Below, piece by piece: positions 8,909 through 16,781 of a stretch of 44,232 nt of DNA. The notes under the pieces were generated by a model, which saw nothing but the letters and a program-made list of their open reading frames with translations, was not told the origin of the DNA and made no database searches. The DNA lies in contig NZ_STFG01000026.1 in NCBI RefSeq assembly GCF_004833285.1, forward strand, positions 1 to 44,232. The letters run 5' to 3'. Every line of letters begins with the position of its first letter. Within the stretch, counting starts at the first letter, position 1. A program made the translations under genes and the position numbers. The DNA comes from Lampropedia puyangensis (GTDB lineage Bacteria > Pseudomonadota > Gammaproteobacteria > Burkholderiales > Burkholderiaceae_C).

Positions 8909-10786
8909 TCAGCGTAAAAAGCGACTGATCTGGTTGAGCTCAACGCTTTGCTTTGCAAAACGCCCAACATGGGTCATGGGGCACCATAGTATTGTCAAGT
9001 TGACGCGAGCTCGTGTAACTGCGACATACATCACATTGCGCTCCTCTTTCAGGCGCTTCTGATCAATTGCATATTGGATTGGCATTAATCCATCCACAGC
9101 GCCAATCACCATCACATGATCCCATTCCTTGCCTTTTGCTGCATGTACCGTCATCACACTCACACCACCGTCAAAGCTTTTGAAATGACACCAAGCTTGC
9201 AACGGTGTCTCAAATGCGTTCAGCAGTGGTTCGACAAGCTCTAAGTCTTTCAAAATCGTTTTTTCCGCGTCATTCATTGCACACTGTGTCCGCCAATACA
9301 GCTGTCGAAGAATACGAAATCGACTCATCATGCAGTGTGCTTTGGCGGCATTTCGTAGTTGTTTCTTCTGATGATCGTTTGCTAATGTGCCTAACCAGTT
9401 TGGCATCCATGAATTGGTACTGGTTGGCCTAGAGATCATTTCACAGGCATGCAGCACTTTTTTCAGCGCAACAAGTGTCTTTAGATCAAAACCAAGCAGT
9501 CCCTTCTTAAGCAGCGCTCGCCGCAACATTTTCAGCGAAGCATGTGTGCGACCAATCACTGCAACCTGGTTCTTCGGCACTTCCTGGTTAAGCAGCCTTT
9601 CAGCCCAGCTGGCTGCAAAATTGGCTTGTGATTGTTCACTGGGAAAACGGAGAGTTTTGGGTTTTGAACCTCCGCGAAGGGCTTGAATTGAGGCATCAGA
9701 TTTACGCACTGCATTGGCAAGATCAGCCATTGGCTTAGTCAGTCGGAATGACACACTTAGTGGGTAGTTGACTGAGCCCTTCAGCAGGTTCTTCAGCGGT
9801 TTGTATCCCCCACCTGAAAAACCAAAAATGGCTTGATCAGGGTCACCCACTGCCATCACTGAACAACCAGCAAATAAGCCAAGGTTGCGAATGACGTTAC
9901 GTTGCGCCGAGTCACAATCTTGATATTCATCAACCAATACATGCGTTACGTCGTGTGCTGTCCTGTGTTTTTTAAGATACTCACTTGCACCAATCAGCAA
10001 CTCGTCATAGGTGAATTTTCCATCAGTGGTGCATAGGGTATTGAAAGCTTCAACGACCTTTGCAACGATACGCTCCCCATGGTCAACACCAGGCAACCAC
10101 AGCTGTGCCAACTCCGTCGCATCCATTTCATAAATGGCCTCCGTTTTATTTGCTCCTAACTTTCCCAATTCGGTCAGATGATTGCGAACTGTTTGACGAA
10201 GACTTGCGCCCATTCTTGGCCACACCGTTTTGCTCTCTAACCTTCGTAACACAGAATCAACAGCGTGCTTAAACAACGGGTGCCGCTCTGCATGTGTCGC
10301 AATTCCTTTACAGCCTTGTGGGCGCAGCAAATTGAGAGCAAAACCATGCACAGTTTTGGCCTGAACACGTATCAAACCCTTGCGTATTTGTGCATTCAAG
10401 CTCAGCCCGTTTCTTTCCAATGCACGCTGTGTGTGTTCCGCCAAAGGTGCATCACACCATTCGCGGATACGATCGTTGAGGTTATCTACCGATGCGTTTG
10501 TGAACCCAAGCAATAGGATCTTTTCTGGATCAACTTTATTGACTATGAGATAAAGGATGCGCATCATCAATGTGTGTGTTTTCCCGCTTCCTGCAACTGC
10601 CATGACCTCTACATGTTTGTGGGGGCTGCAAACAATCGCATCTACTTCTTTTTCTGTGCAATCCATAGCGAAGCGTTTGTCATGAAAAGATTCTGCGTGC
10701 CGATTGACGCGCTTGCGCATAGCGCGGTTACGTTTTAGGGCATGTGAATGCCGCGCTGAAGTGCTTGTGGTTGACTCAATAGCCAT
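8909..10786 (-). CDS. UvrD/Rep-type superfamily 1 helicase
   Basis: 625 residues. The ATG at 10786 is chosen because AAGGGGAGA lies just upstream; in-frame ATGs at 10828 and 10813 lack this. SF1A motifs appear in order: Walker A AGSGKT (residues 65-70), motif II VDEYQD (about 286), motif III GDPDQAIFGFSG, motif V TVHAAKGKEW, and motif VI VAVTRAR near the C-terminus. The N-terminal Q-motif region (TEKEVDAIVCSP) is divergent and about 40 basic residues precede it. It is about 100 residues shorter than full UvrD. It should translocate along single-stranded DNA with ATP hydrolysis. Placed next to a Rep-like protein and an integrase, it may serve replication or maintenance of the element, or be a stand-alone cargo gene. 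Confidence 0.9.
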   Translation of the reverse strand: MAIESTTSTSARHSHALKRNRAMRKRVNRHAESFHDKRFAMDCTEKEVDAIVCSPHKHVEVMAVAGSGKTHTLMMRILYLIVNKVDPEKILLLGFTNASVDNLNDRIREWCDAPLAEHTQRALERNGLSLNAQIRKGLIRVQAKTVHGFALNLLRPQGCKGIATHAERHPLFKHAVDSVLRRLESKTVWPRMGASLRQTVRNHLTELGKLGANKTEAIYEMDATELAQLWLPGVDHGERIVAKVVEAFNTLCTTDGKFTYDELLIGASEYLKKHRTAHDVTHVLVDEYQDCDSAQRNVIRNLGLFAGCSVMAVGDPDQAIFGFSGGGYKPLKNLLKGSVNYPLSVSFRLTKPMADLANAVRKSDASIQALRGGSKPKTLRFPSEQSQANFAASWAERLLNQEVPKNQVAVIGRTHASLKMLRRALLKKGLLGFDLKTLVALKKVLHACEMISRPTSTNSWMPNWLGTLANDHQKKQLRNAAKAHCMMSRFRILRQLYWRTQCAMNDAEKTILKDLELVEPLLNAFETPLQAWCHFKSFDGGVSVMTVHAAKGKEWDHVMVIGAVDGLMPIQYAIDQKRLKEERNVMYVAVTRARVNLTILWCPMTHVGRFAKQSVELNQISRFLR

Positions 10787-10876
10787 GTTTCTCCCCTTTA
10801 GGGCCTCATTCATTGATTTAGTGATCACAGGTGGTTGGTAAAAAGTGGTGCCTATATCAGTACCAAAACTGAAGTC

Positions 10877-11689
10877 CTAGGCCTGAATCAACTCTTGCAG
10901 CCACTCTCCAAATGGTTGCTGTGACAATAGTTGTCGCTTCAACTTTGGTTGCTTCACTAGGGCGTTATGCATCACAAACTGCTCCATATCTCCATACGGC
11001 AGGGTGAATGACTGTCGCCACTCACGTGCAAGCTTGCGTAGGGCAGGGTCGCTAATTTTTACTTGTGTATGTGATTGGCGATTGCGATGAAGCAGCTGCC
11101 CAAACTGGGTTTGTGCGAGTGACTTTGTGACGCATATTTTTGCGTTCCAGAAAGCTTCATGATCAAAAGCAATCAAATCGCTGAGCGTTGTAGCTCCTAC
11201 TGCTTGAAGTGCTTCACCATGCAGTCTCCACTCCATGTGAAAACAGTCCCCGTTGCTCCGGGCAGGTTTACTAGGGCGGTCGCAGTAAATAACAAAAATC
11301 TTGTCAGAAGAGTCCCTTTGACCTGAATACCATGTCGTCTCGTCTTTCAGCGTGAGTGATGTTTGAACCGCCTTTAAATAACAATTCTTTAAGAACTTTG
11401 ACGCTAAGGGAATTGCTGCTTCAACCTCATGTTCGCTGGGGACGATGTCAAGTGCGAATTCCACTTTTGATATCTGATGGTTAATAAGAGTGCCTAAGCT
11501 TTTTTTTAGAAATTTTAGGCATTCACTTGAAGGTTGATGTAATTCCAGTTTTGTTTTCCATTTTGGATTCAGTGTCTGAAGTTTTTTTGTCGCAGTGTAC
11601 TGACTGCATTCATCTACCCATTCACCTTGCTCTAGGGTAGAGGAGTCCAGCCATAGAGTGACTAAGTCGTAAAAATGTAAGTGTTTCAT
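10877..11689 (-). CDS. Putative replication-initiation (Rep_trans-like) protein
   Basis: 270 residues. The pattern recalls replication-initiation factors of rolling-circle elements. A strand KVEFALDI (about residue 75) is followed by TTWYSGQRDSSDKIFVIY (about 118-135), like the T-x-Y-x-G-x-x-x-S-D-K segment of Rep_trans proteins, and then by FHMEWRLHG, an R/E-rich strand seen in the same fold. A catalytic tyrosine cannot be placed with certainty. It lies 90 bp upstream of the UvrD-like gene on the same strand; a nicking Rep paired with a UvrD/PcrA-type helicase is a known combination in rolling-circle replication. The family call is from motif pattern only; a different element-encoded protein is possible. 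Confidence 0.45.
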   Translation of the reverse strand: MKHLHFYDLVTLWLDSSTLEQGEWVDECSQYTATKKLQTLNPKWKTKLELHQPSSECLKFLKKSLGTLINHQISKVEFALDIVPSEHEVEAAIPLASKFLKNCYLKAVQTSLTLKDETTWYSGQRDSSDKIFVIYCDRPSKPARSNGDCFHMEWRLHGEALQAVGATTLSDLIAFDHEAFWNAKICVTKSLAQTQFGQLLHRNRQSHTQVKISDPALRKLAREWRQSFTLPYGDMEQFVMHNALVKQPKLKRQLLSQQPFGEWLQELIQA

Positions 11690-11710
11690 TGCCTTGAATT
11701 TTTTTCGTGA

Positions 11711-11719
11711 CTTTGGTTG
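11711..11719. repeat. Target-site duplication, left (9 bp)
   Basis: CTTTGGTTG occurs here and again at 11831-11839, directly bracketing the small inverted-repeat element. Nine bases is the duplication size known for the IS903 group of the IS5 family. Confidence 0.85.
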
Positions 11720-11830
11720 GGCTTTGTTGCATAAATCCGTAAGTCATTGATTTTGTTGGGTTGATTTTATTTTGCATTGTGAAAAATTTATTGATATCAA
11801 TAAGTTAAGATTTATTTGTGCAACAAAGCC
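11720..11830. mobile_element. 111-bp IS903-type MITE
   Basis: The ends are GGCTTTGTTGCATAAATC at the left and, read inward on the other strand, GGCTTTGTTGCACAAATAAATC at the right. These closely resemble the 18-bp ends of IS903 (IS5 family). The interior is AT-rich and too short for any transposase, so the element is non-autonomous. A perfect 9-bp duplication flanks it. It lies between the Rep-like gene and the AlpA-like gene, upstream of the former, and could alter its promoter. Confidence 0.88.
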
Positions 11831-11839
11831 CTTTGGTTG
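11831..11839. repeat. Target-site duplication, right (9 bp)
   Basis: Second copy of CTTTGGTTG, identical to 11711-11719, adjoining the right end of the element. Confidence 0.85.
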
Positions 11840-11866
11840 AGGACTTTACAGCCCTCTTGCATGGTG

Positions 11867-12325
11867 TCAATTGAGAAGAGACTCTATTAATGAAAGCTTC
11901 CAAACATTTTTATTTCCTGATTTTTTTGGAGCTGGAAATTTCTCATCTTTTATCTGACGATAGATAGTGGAGGATGATCGATTTGTATAGATCGAGACAA
12001 AATTCATGCACACAATTGGATCTGCTCCTCCACTTTTTTCTACTGCGATACGTTTCCATTCTTGCTCGTACCATGTATTTTTACTGCAGATTTTTTTGTC
12101 CTCTGATTGACTAGAAATTATCTCGTTTGGTTTGATTTTTTGCCCAATTTTGACGATCTTGCCTTCAATCCAAATACGTTGATTGTCTGAGTCCTTAACG
12201 ATCCAGCCCTGTGTTTTCCCCTGTCCTGAATAGAAAATTTTGGCTGTTCCAGGCTCATCATCATCCAGCGGGTCACAGATTGGGATCAGACGAAGTCCGC
12301 CAAATGCAAGATCAGAGAAGTTCAA
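11867..12325 (-). CDS. AlpA-like DNA-binding protein with extra N-terminal domain
   Basis: 152 residues, apparently starting at TTG (12325); no in-frame ATG occurs until deep in the protein. The last 45 residues (SIYTNRSSSTIYRQI, KFPAPKKSGNKNVWKLSLIE) match the AlpA/MerR-like helix-turn-helix of prophage regulators, in which a basic wing precedes a WxxxxI segment. The first ~95 residues are not recognised; they contain IWIEGKIVKIGQKI, which may be a small beta domain. It is divergent from the integrase, and the promoter region between them carries a tandem repeat that could be its own operator. Probably a regulator of element excision or replication. Confidence 0.6.
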   Translation of the reverse strand: MNFSDLAFGGLRLIPICDPLDDDEPGTAKIFYSGQGKTQGWIVKDSDNQRIWIEGKIVKIGQKIKPNEIISSQSEDKKICSKNTWYEQEWKRIAVEKSGGADPIVCMNFVSIYTNRSSSTIYRQIKDEKFPAPKKSGNKNVWKLSLIESLLN

Positions 12326-12359
12326 ATAAAAACAATAACATGTTGTTTTAAAAGGAACT

Positions 12360-12389
12360 AATGTACACTAATCGTTCAGTATCGTTCAA
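12360..12389 (-). promoter_or_regulatory. Promoter for the AlpA-like gene
   Basis: On the minus strand, TTGAAC (12384-12389) and TACATT (12360-12365) are 18 bp apart, a fair sigma-70 match, about 35 bp upstream of the TTG start. The tandem repeats at 12371-12390 overlap its -35 box and spacer. Confidence 0.5.
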
Positions 12390-12390
12390 C
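12371..12390 (+). repeat. Two tandem ATCGTTCA repeats, 10-bp period
   Basis: ATCGTTCAGT is followed directly by ATCGTTCAAC. The 10-bp period places both copies on the same DNA face. Their position over the minus-strand promoter and in front of the integrase suggests an operator or an integrase/excisionase arm site. Confidence 0.5.
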
Positions 12391-12454
12391 GAAAACCGAC
12401 TCACTCCAATGTTTTATGTGGGCAAGATGTGGGACAGAAAGATTATTGTATTTG

Positions 12455-13651
12455 ATGCCTAAGAAAGCCAAAGAACTCTCTATTCGAGCCGTCCAACAAC
12501 TCAAAGAGGATGGACGTTATGCAGTCGGTGGAGCTGACGGACTACACCTTCGCATCAGCAATGGCAGTAAAGCTTGGGTCTTGCGTATGCTGGTTGGAGA
12601 AAAGCGCCGCGATCTCGGCTTAGGCTCCTTTCCTCAAATTGGTCTTGCAGAGGCAAGGGATCTGGCTCGTGAAATGCGTAAAAGCGTCCAAGCAGGACAA
12701 ATTCCCATCACGCCAAGAAAGCTAGCTAAAGAGCAACTACTTGCTCAACAAAGCACCTCTAAAACCTTTAAAGAGTGCGCGCTAGCACTGATTGCTTCTA
12801 AAAGCAGCGAGTGGAAGAACGCGAAGCACCAGCAGCAGTGGGCTAATACACTGACCACCTACGCCTATCCAACGATAGGAGCATTGGCAGTCGATCAAAT
12901 TGAACTCCCCCACATTCTTGCCTGTCTTGAGCCTATCTGGCTGAGCAAAACAGAAACTGCCAGTCGCCTTCGGGGGCGCATTGAATCCGTGCTCGACTAC
13001 GCCACAGTGCGCAAATACCGCAGCGGGGAAAACCCCGCGCGCTGGAAAGGCCACCTCGACAGCATCCTGCCTAAACCCAGCAAAGTACAAAAGGTAGAAC
13101 ACCATCCTGCCATGCCCATCGATGAAGTACCCGCCTTCATCCAAAGTGTCGTACACAAAAGAGGCCTCGCGGCTCAGGCCATGATCTTTCTGATCCTCAC
13201 AGCGACCCGTTCTGGTGAAACGCGTGGTGCACGCTGGGATGAACTTGATCTAGAGAATAAAGTATGGGTCATACCGGCTGATCGCACCAAAACCTCTACC
13301 GAACACAGAGTGCCACTCTCGACTCAAGCACTAACTCTGCTTTCAGCACTGCCTAGAATTAATCAATCTCCCTTTGTCTTTGCCTCCCCAGGAGGCCATC
13401 AACTATCAGACATGGCCTTGAACCAAATGATGCGCCGAATGGAACTCAAATACGTTCCACATGGATTTCGCTCTTCATTTCGCGATTGGGCGGCAGAGCG
13501 GACCAATCATCCAAGAGAACTGGCTGAGCAAGCCCTTGCCCACACCCTCATCAATAAAGTCGAAGCAGCCTATCGGAGGGGGGATGCACTTGAGAAGCGC
13601 CGCATCATGATGCAACAATGGGCTGATCATTGCATTCAATCACAGAAGTGA
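12455..13651 (+). CDS. int: P4-type tyrosine integrase
   Basis: 398 residues from the ATG at 12455, where the conserved family N-terminus begins (KKAKELSIRAVQQLK); an upstream in-frame ATG at 12416 has no ribosome site. The N-terminal DUF4102-like domain has the typical DGLHLRISNGSKAWVLRM and GSFPQIGLAEARDLA segments. The catalytic domain shows Arg252 (TATRSGE), a TKT lysine, His336 and Arg339 (HGFR), a histidine in LAHTLINK, and the nucleophile Tyr373 (AAYRRGD). It should catalyse integration and excision of the element by site-specific recombination. P4-type integrases usually lie next to an attachment site, often a tRNA 3' end; no such gene is visible here, so the ends are undefined. No residues appear to be missing. 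Confidence 0.95.
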   Translation: MPKKAKELSIRAVQQLKEDGRYAVGGADGLHLRISNGSKAWVLRMLVGEKRRDLGLGSFPQIGLAEARDLAREMRKSVQAGQIPITPRKLAKEQLLAQQSTSKTFKECALALIASKSSEWKNAKHQQQWANTLTTYAYPTIGALAVDQIELPHILACLEPIWLSKTETASRLRGRIESVLDYATVRKYRSGENPARWKGHLDSILPKPSKVQKVEHHPAMPIDEVPAFIQSVVHKRGLAAQAMIFLILTATRSGETRGARWDELDLENKVWVIPADRTKTSTEHRVPLSTQALTLLSALPRINQSPFVFASPGGHQLSDMALNQMMRRMELKYVPHGFRSSFRDWAAERTNHPRELAEQALAHTLINKVEAAYRRGDALEKRRIMMQQWADHCIQSQK

Positions 13652-13693
13652 TTTAAATCAATTTCTTAAAAATAAACGATCAATCAATTCAAA

Positions 13694-14980
13694 ATGCCTA
13701 AACAAAGCAAAATTTCAAAAATCAACCTATCCATTCAAAAAGATACATATCCAGATAGATTTCCAATTGGAGCCAGTGACGAATTCGTATTTCATGACAT
13801 CAAAATCCCGAAAGGCATGCAGGGAACAACGGCGCACGAACAGCTTAGAGAATTAGAAAGAAGTAGAGAGCTGCTATGGGCATCATTGGGATACCATGCC
13901 ATTCGGTCGTACCAACTTGTAGAACCAAGTCTTTCCTATCAATGTAAAAAAACCAATAGGGGCTTCATATTTTTTAATGAAAGCAAATTAGTTCAGGATT
14001 ATGCAGCACTACTCACAGTGCTGCATGACGCCAGAGGAATAAGTGCAATATTACATTCAAAGTCAAATTATTCTATTGACAAACCATTCAATGAATTCAC
14101 AAAGAATGAGCTGCAATCATATCTAACCAATTTGAGATCAATGTACAAAAGCTCAAACATTGGTCATTACTTAGCATCCACGGAAATAAATTCAACCACA
14201 AAAAAAGCCTTAAGCGATTTCTCTCTGAATGATTCAAAAGACTATAAGAACTCCCCTACAAGAACCATCAATATCACCACTACCGCAAAAAAAACATCAT
14301 TCCCAAAAAATCAATCGGAAGAATCTTATATTAGAAAATCCAATCAAAACAAGAAAAATATAATTGAAGCATTCTCACCAGTTGGCAAACTAAATAAGAA
14401 TTTGCTAATTTTAAGCGTCATATCTAGCAGCTCACAAGATCATGATCATTGGCTTTCGATGAAATGGGCATTTACACTGTCTAAACTTTTCAAAGAAAAG
14501 TACTCCTCGGAGTACATTGGCATCATTGCATCCAAGTCTAGCTATGGAGAAATTGTTCGATCTGGAGATCAGTTCGAAATTCCGAAAAATCTTGATTTCT
14601 CATTCACAAATGCAATTTATGTATTTAAACACTCATCAAAATTAGAAGATGAATTTTCAAAAAAGGATTTAACAAAAGAAACATTGACAAATGATGTCTC
14701 ATCATATATCAAAGAGTTATCTAAAAAAAGCAAGCCGATAAGAAAAACGCTGGCATTATTTGAAAAATCTCAAGCACAACTATCATTCAGACCAATGGGG
14801 TTTTCTGCAAAATCACACATATGCAAGATCAATCTGCACTCAAAGTCTGACCAGGAATTCATTAGAGATCTTGCAACTTATCTCACCATCGAGCGCCGCC
14901 TAATCAGGCCCAAATCAGAGGCCAAAGCAGATGAGAGAAGATCATCTCGTTGGTCGTTCAGAATTGATTTGCCTTCTTAA
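13694..14980 (+). CDS. AT-rich orphan protein, 428 aa
   Basis: Not recognised. The frame is rich in Lys, Ser, Asn and Ile, and the DNA is visibly more AT-rich than the integrase 42 bp upstream, suggesting separate acquisition. Residues about 45-75 look helical and charged (GTTAHEQLRELERSRELLW). Residues about 95-125 contain SKLVQDYAALLTVLHDARG. The middle (about 165-215) is low-complexity and probably disordered. The C-terminal third is basic and ends in RRSSRWSFRIDLPS. There is no signal peptide or membrane segment. No ribosome site is evident before the ATG at 13694. Lying directly after the integrase in the same direction, it is a cargo gene of the element. Confidence 0.65.
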   Translation: MPKQSKISKINLSIQKDTYPDRFPIGASDEFVFHDIKIPKGMQGTTAHEQLRELERSRELLWASLGYHAIRSYQLVEPSLSYQCKKTNRGFIFFNESKLVQDYAALLTVLHDARGISAILHSKSNYSIDKPFNEFTKNELQSYLTNLRSMYKSSNIGHYLASTEINSTTKKALSDFSLNDSKDYKNSPTRTINITTTAKKTSFPKNQSEESYIRKSNQNKKNIIEAFSPVGKLNKNLLILSVISSSSQDHDHWLSMKWAFTLSKLFKEKYSSEYIGIIASKSSYGEIVRSGDQFEIPKNLDFSFTNAIYVFKHSSKLEDEFSKKDLTKETLTNDVSSYIKELSKKSKPIRKTLALFEKSQAQLSFRPMGFSAKSHICKINLHSKSDQEFIRDLATYLTIERRLIRPKSEAKADERRSSRWSFRIDLPS

Positions 14981-15318
14981 TTTTTATATACATAAAACTT
15001 CTTTAAGATGTTTTTTAAAAATTCTTTAAGAAATTTTTAAAGCACCGTACTAAGCTTCACTTCTATAGCGAGTGAGTGACTTTTTTGTATCGCGTATGAA
15101 GCTAAAAAAATCATCGTATAACGCACGTCATCTAGCCTGATCGAGTCGTCTGTGTGGTGATGCATGAGACTCGCATCGACAAGCCTTCCGCCTCCTTCTA
15201 GGGCGCCTATTCATGCTGCGGATTTTTTAAATTTCAATTTTTCATTTCCTCTCGTGATGGTTTGAAGAAAACGCACCACATGCGTCGATTCTTCTAAATC
15301 AACACGAATGGAGAAAGA
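14981..15318. other. 338-bp gene-free region before alpA
   Basis: An AT-only inverted repeat (TTAAAAATT at 15015-15023, AATTTTTAA at 15032-15040) lies just after the orphan gene and may help end its transcription. Farther on, around 15140-15185, alternative short stems are possible (CGAGTC with GACTCG; GATGC with GCATC). The region presumably also holds the promoter of the AlpA gene at 15319. No reading frame here looks real. Confidence 0.4.
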
Positions 15319-15558
15319 ATGAACAATTCACCAAAGCAATCTGATTCGATCAATCTGATCGTCTTAAGCCAAGTGTGTCAAAAAACTCAACTTGGCAAAA
15401 CATCAATTTATTCAAAAATAAATCCTAACTCCAAGTACCACGATCCATCCTTTCCAAGAAGCATTCGAATCAGTGATGCTCGGATCGCATGGATCGAATC
15501 AGAACTTAACGAATGGATTGCATCAAAAATTGAAGCAAGCCGCTCTTCAGCGAAATAA
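15319..15558 (+). CDS. AlpA family transcriptional regulator
   Basis: 79 residues, the usual size for Phage_AlpA proteins. The helix-turn-helix is LSQVCQKTQLGKTSIYSKI, followed by FPRSIRISDARIAW and a final helix ESELNEWIASKIEAS, which is the canonical layout. A GGAGAAAG ribosome site precedes the ATG. In CP4-57, AlpA activates the excisionase gene; here it probably controls genes of the same integrative element, whose Gp2-like genes follow directly. It is the second AlpA-type protein in the element; the other, at 11867, is divergent and longer. A hairpin with a T-rich tail follows the gene. Confidence 0.85.
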   Translation: MNNSPKQSDSINLIVLSQVCQKTQLGKTSIYSKINPNSKYHDPSFPRSIRISDARIAWIESELNEWIASKIEASRSSAK

Positions 15559-15624
15559 TTAAACAAAACAAAATCAACGTAAAATCAACATTAGCAAATT
15601 CAATCTCATGCAATTTTCAATTGG

Positions 15625-15660
15625 AACTCTCAATGACAAATTGGGAGTTTATTTCTTTAT
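15625..15660 (+). terminator. Intrinsic terminator-like hairpin after alpA
   Basis: AACTCTCAAT and ATTGGGAGTT form a 10-bp stem (one G-U type mismatch) around a GACAA loop, followed by TTATTTCTTTAT. It lies 66 bp after the AlpA stop codon. Confidence 0.6.
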
Positions 15661-15735
15661 ATATATCAATCAATTAACTTACATAAAACAAATTAATACA
15701 TTCAATCAACTCATTAGACATAAATGGAGTTAACA

Positions 15736-16755
15736 ATGAATCAATCAATCAATCACAAACAAGACAATGTAATTAAATTGCATTTAAAGAAAATCATCAC
15801 ATGCAGAGATTGCATGGAAAGCATGCATGACAAGTATCGATCATCAATAGCATCAGGACTATTCGATAACTGGGTTTGTGACATCATGTTTGCATACTCA
15901 CTTGGTCTAGATGTACCCATCAATTGGTGGGTGCAGAAGATGGATGATTCAGATCCATTCTTGATGGCCTATGCAAATTGGTTCAATCAACTAACGAAAA
16001 TGATGAAAATCCAAGAAAGGGATTTCTCAATCAATTGGGATGATGAATTCACTCGACTAGCCTTCAATGCTCTAATAGAAATTTTTGATTCATCAAATTT
16101 TTTGATGAAGCTTGATAGCTCTCAAAGATTGCAGGAGCACAATACAACCAGCATGGTTAGACGTGTTTGCGGATTCAAAGCACGGCATTCCAAGCTAATG
16201 ATTGTTCGTTTGGATGTTGGCTTTAGCCTCAATCCTCCTGAGTTGGAGATTGGAAGCAAGAGTGGACATAAGGTATTGACAGACAATCTTGATCTACTGG
16301 TCAAGTCAATTCGTGCCGACTATTCCTATTCATACATCCATCACGAGGCGAAGCTTGAATACTCGCAAGAGCGCGGACTTCATGCGCACCTTTTGTTTTT
16401 GTTCAATGGATCGGTAGTTCGGGAGGATGAAACGATTGGGTTTCTGATTGCACAGCGTTGGCGGGCTCAGTTTCATGCTGATGTTGGTTGGGCTTATAAC
16501 GACAACAACCCTATCCGAAAAGCCCAATTAAAGCCCTATGGGCTGGCTCTTGGTGTATTCAATGAGGATTCGCCTCAGTTCGTTGCTAACGTATGCAATG
16601 CCGTACGTTACATGGCGAAGCCGGATCACCTGTTGCGTTTGGCCTTTCCTGGAATCAGACGTGCGATGCGATCAGCACACATAGATCAAACCAAGTGGGA
16701 GAGAAAAATGAAGGCAACGGTGGTGCGCCAGCGGATGCGCAAAATGGGGCTTTAA
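15736..16755 (+). CDS. Inovirus Gp2/YagK-YfjJ-type HUH Rep-like protein
   Basis: 339 residues. The ATG at 15736 is preceded by GGAG at good spacing; the in-frame ATG at 15724 is not. The C-terminal half matches the YagK/YfjJ C-terminal (inovirus Gp2) family. It has a strand LMIVRLDVGFSL, then HHEAKLEYSQERGLHAHLLF with an HxH pair (His216, His218), and VRYMAKPDHLLRLAFPG with Tyr292 and Lys295. HxH plus a downstream Y-x-x-K is the signature of HUH single-strand nicking enzymes. This suggests a role in replication or transfer of the element; the family's biochemistry is poorly known. The first ~140 residues are not recognised. It is the first of three consecutive related genes, and the only one with the full set of catalytic residues. 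Confidence 0.75.
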   Translation: MNQSINHKQDNVIKLHLKKIITCRDCMESMHDKYRSSIASGLFDNWVCDIMFAYSLGLDVPINWWVQKMDDSDPFLMAYANWFNQLTKMMKIQERDFSINWDDEFTRLAFNALIEIFDSSNFLMKLDSSQRLQEHNTTSMVRRVCGFKARHSKLMIVRLDVGFSLNPPELEIGSKSGHKVLTDNLDLLVKSIRADYSYSYIHHEAKLEYSQERGLHAHLLFLFNGSVVREDETIGFLIAQRWRAQFHADVGWAYNDNNPIRKAQLKPYGLALGVFNEDSPQFVANVCNAVRYMAKPDHLLRLAFPGIRRAMRSAHIDQTKWERKMKATVVRQRMRKMGL

Positions 16756-16781
16756 GCTTTGCCTGTGGCAGGATAGAGCGC

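Noticed and set aside
12391-12454. Attachment site for the integrase
   Set aside because: No tRNA 3' end or matching direct repeat could be found in the window; the element's borders stay undefined.
16593-16781. N-terminal extension of the second Gp2-like protein
   Set aside because: It overlaps the end of the first Gp2-like gene in another frame; the ATG at 16782 has AGGA upstream and gives the expected length.
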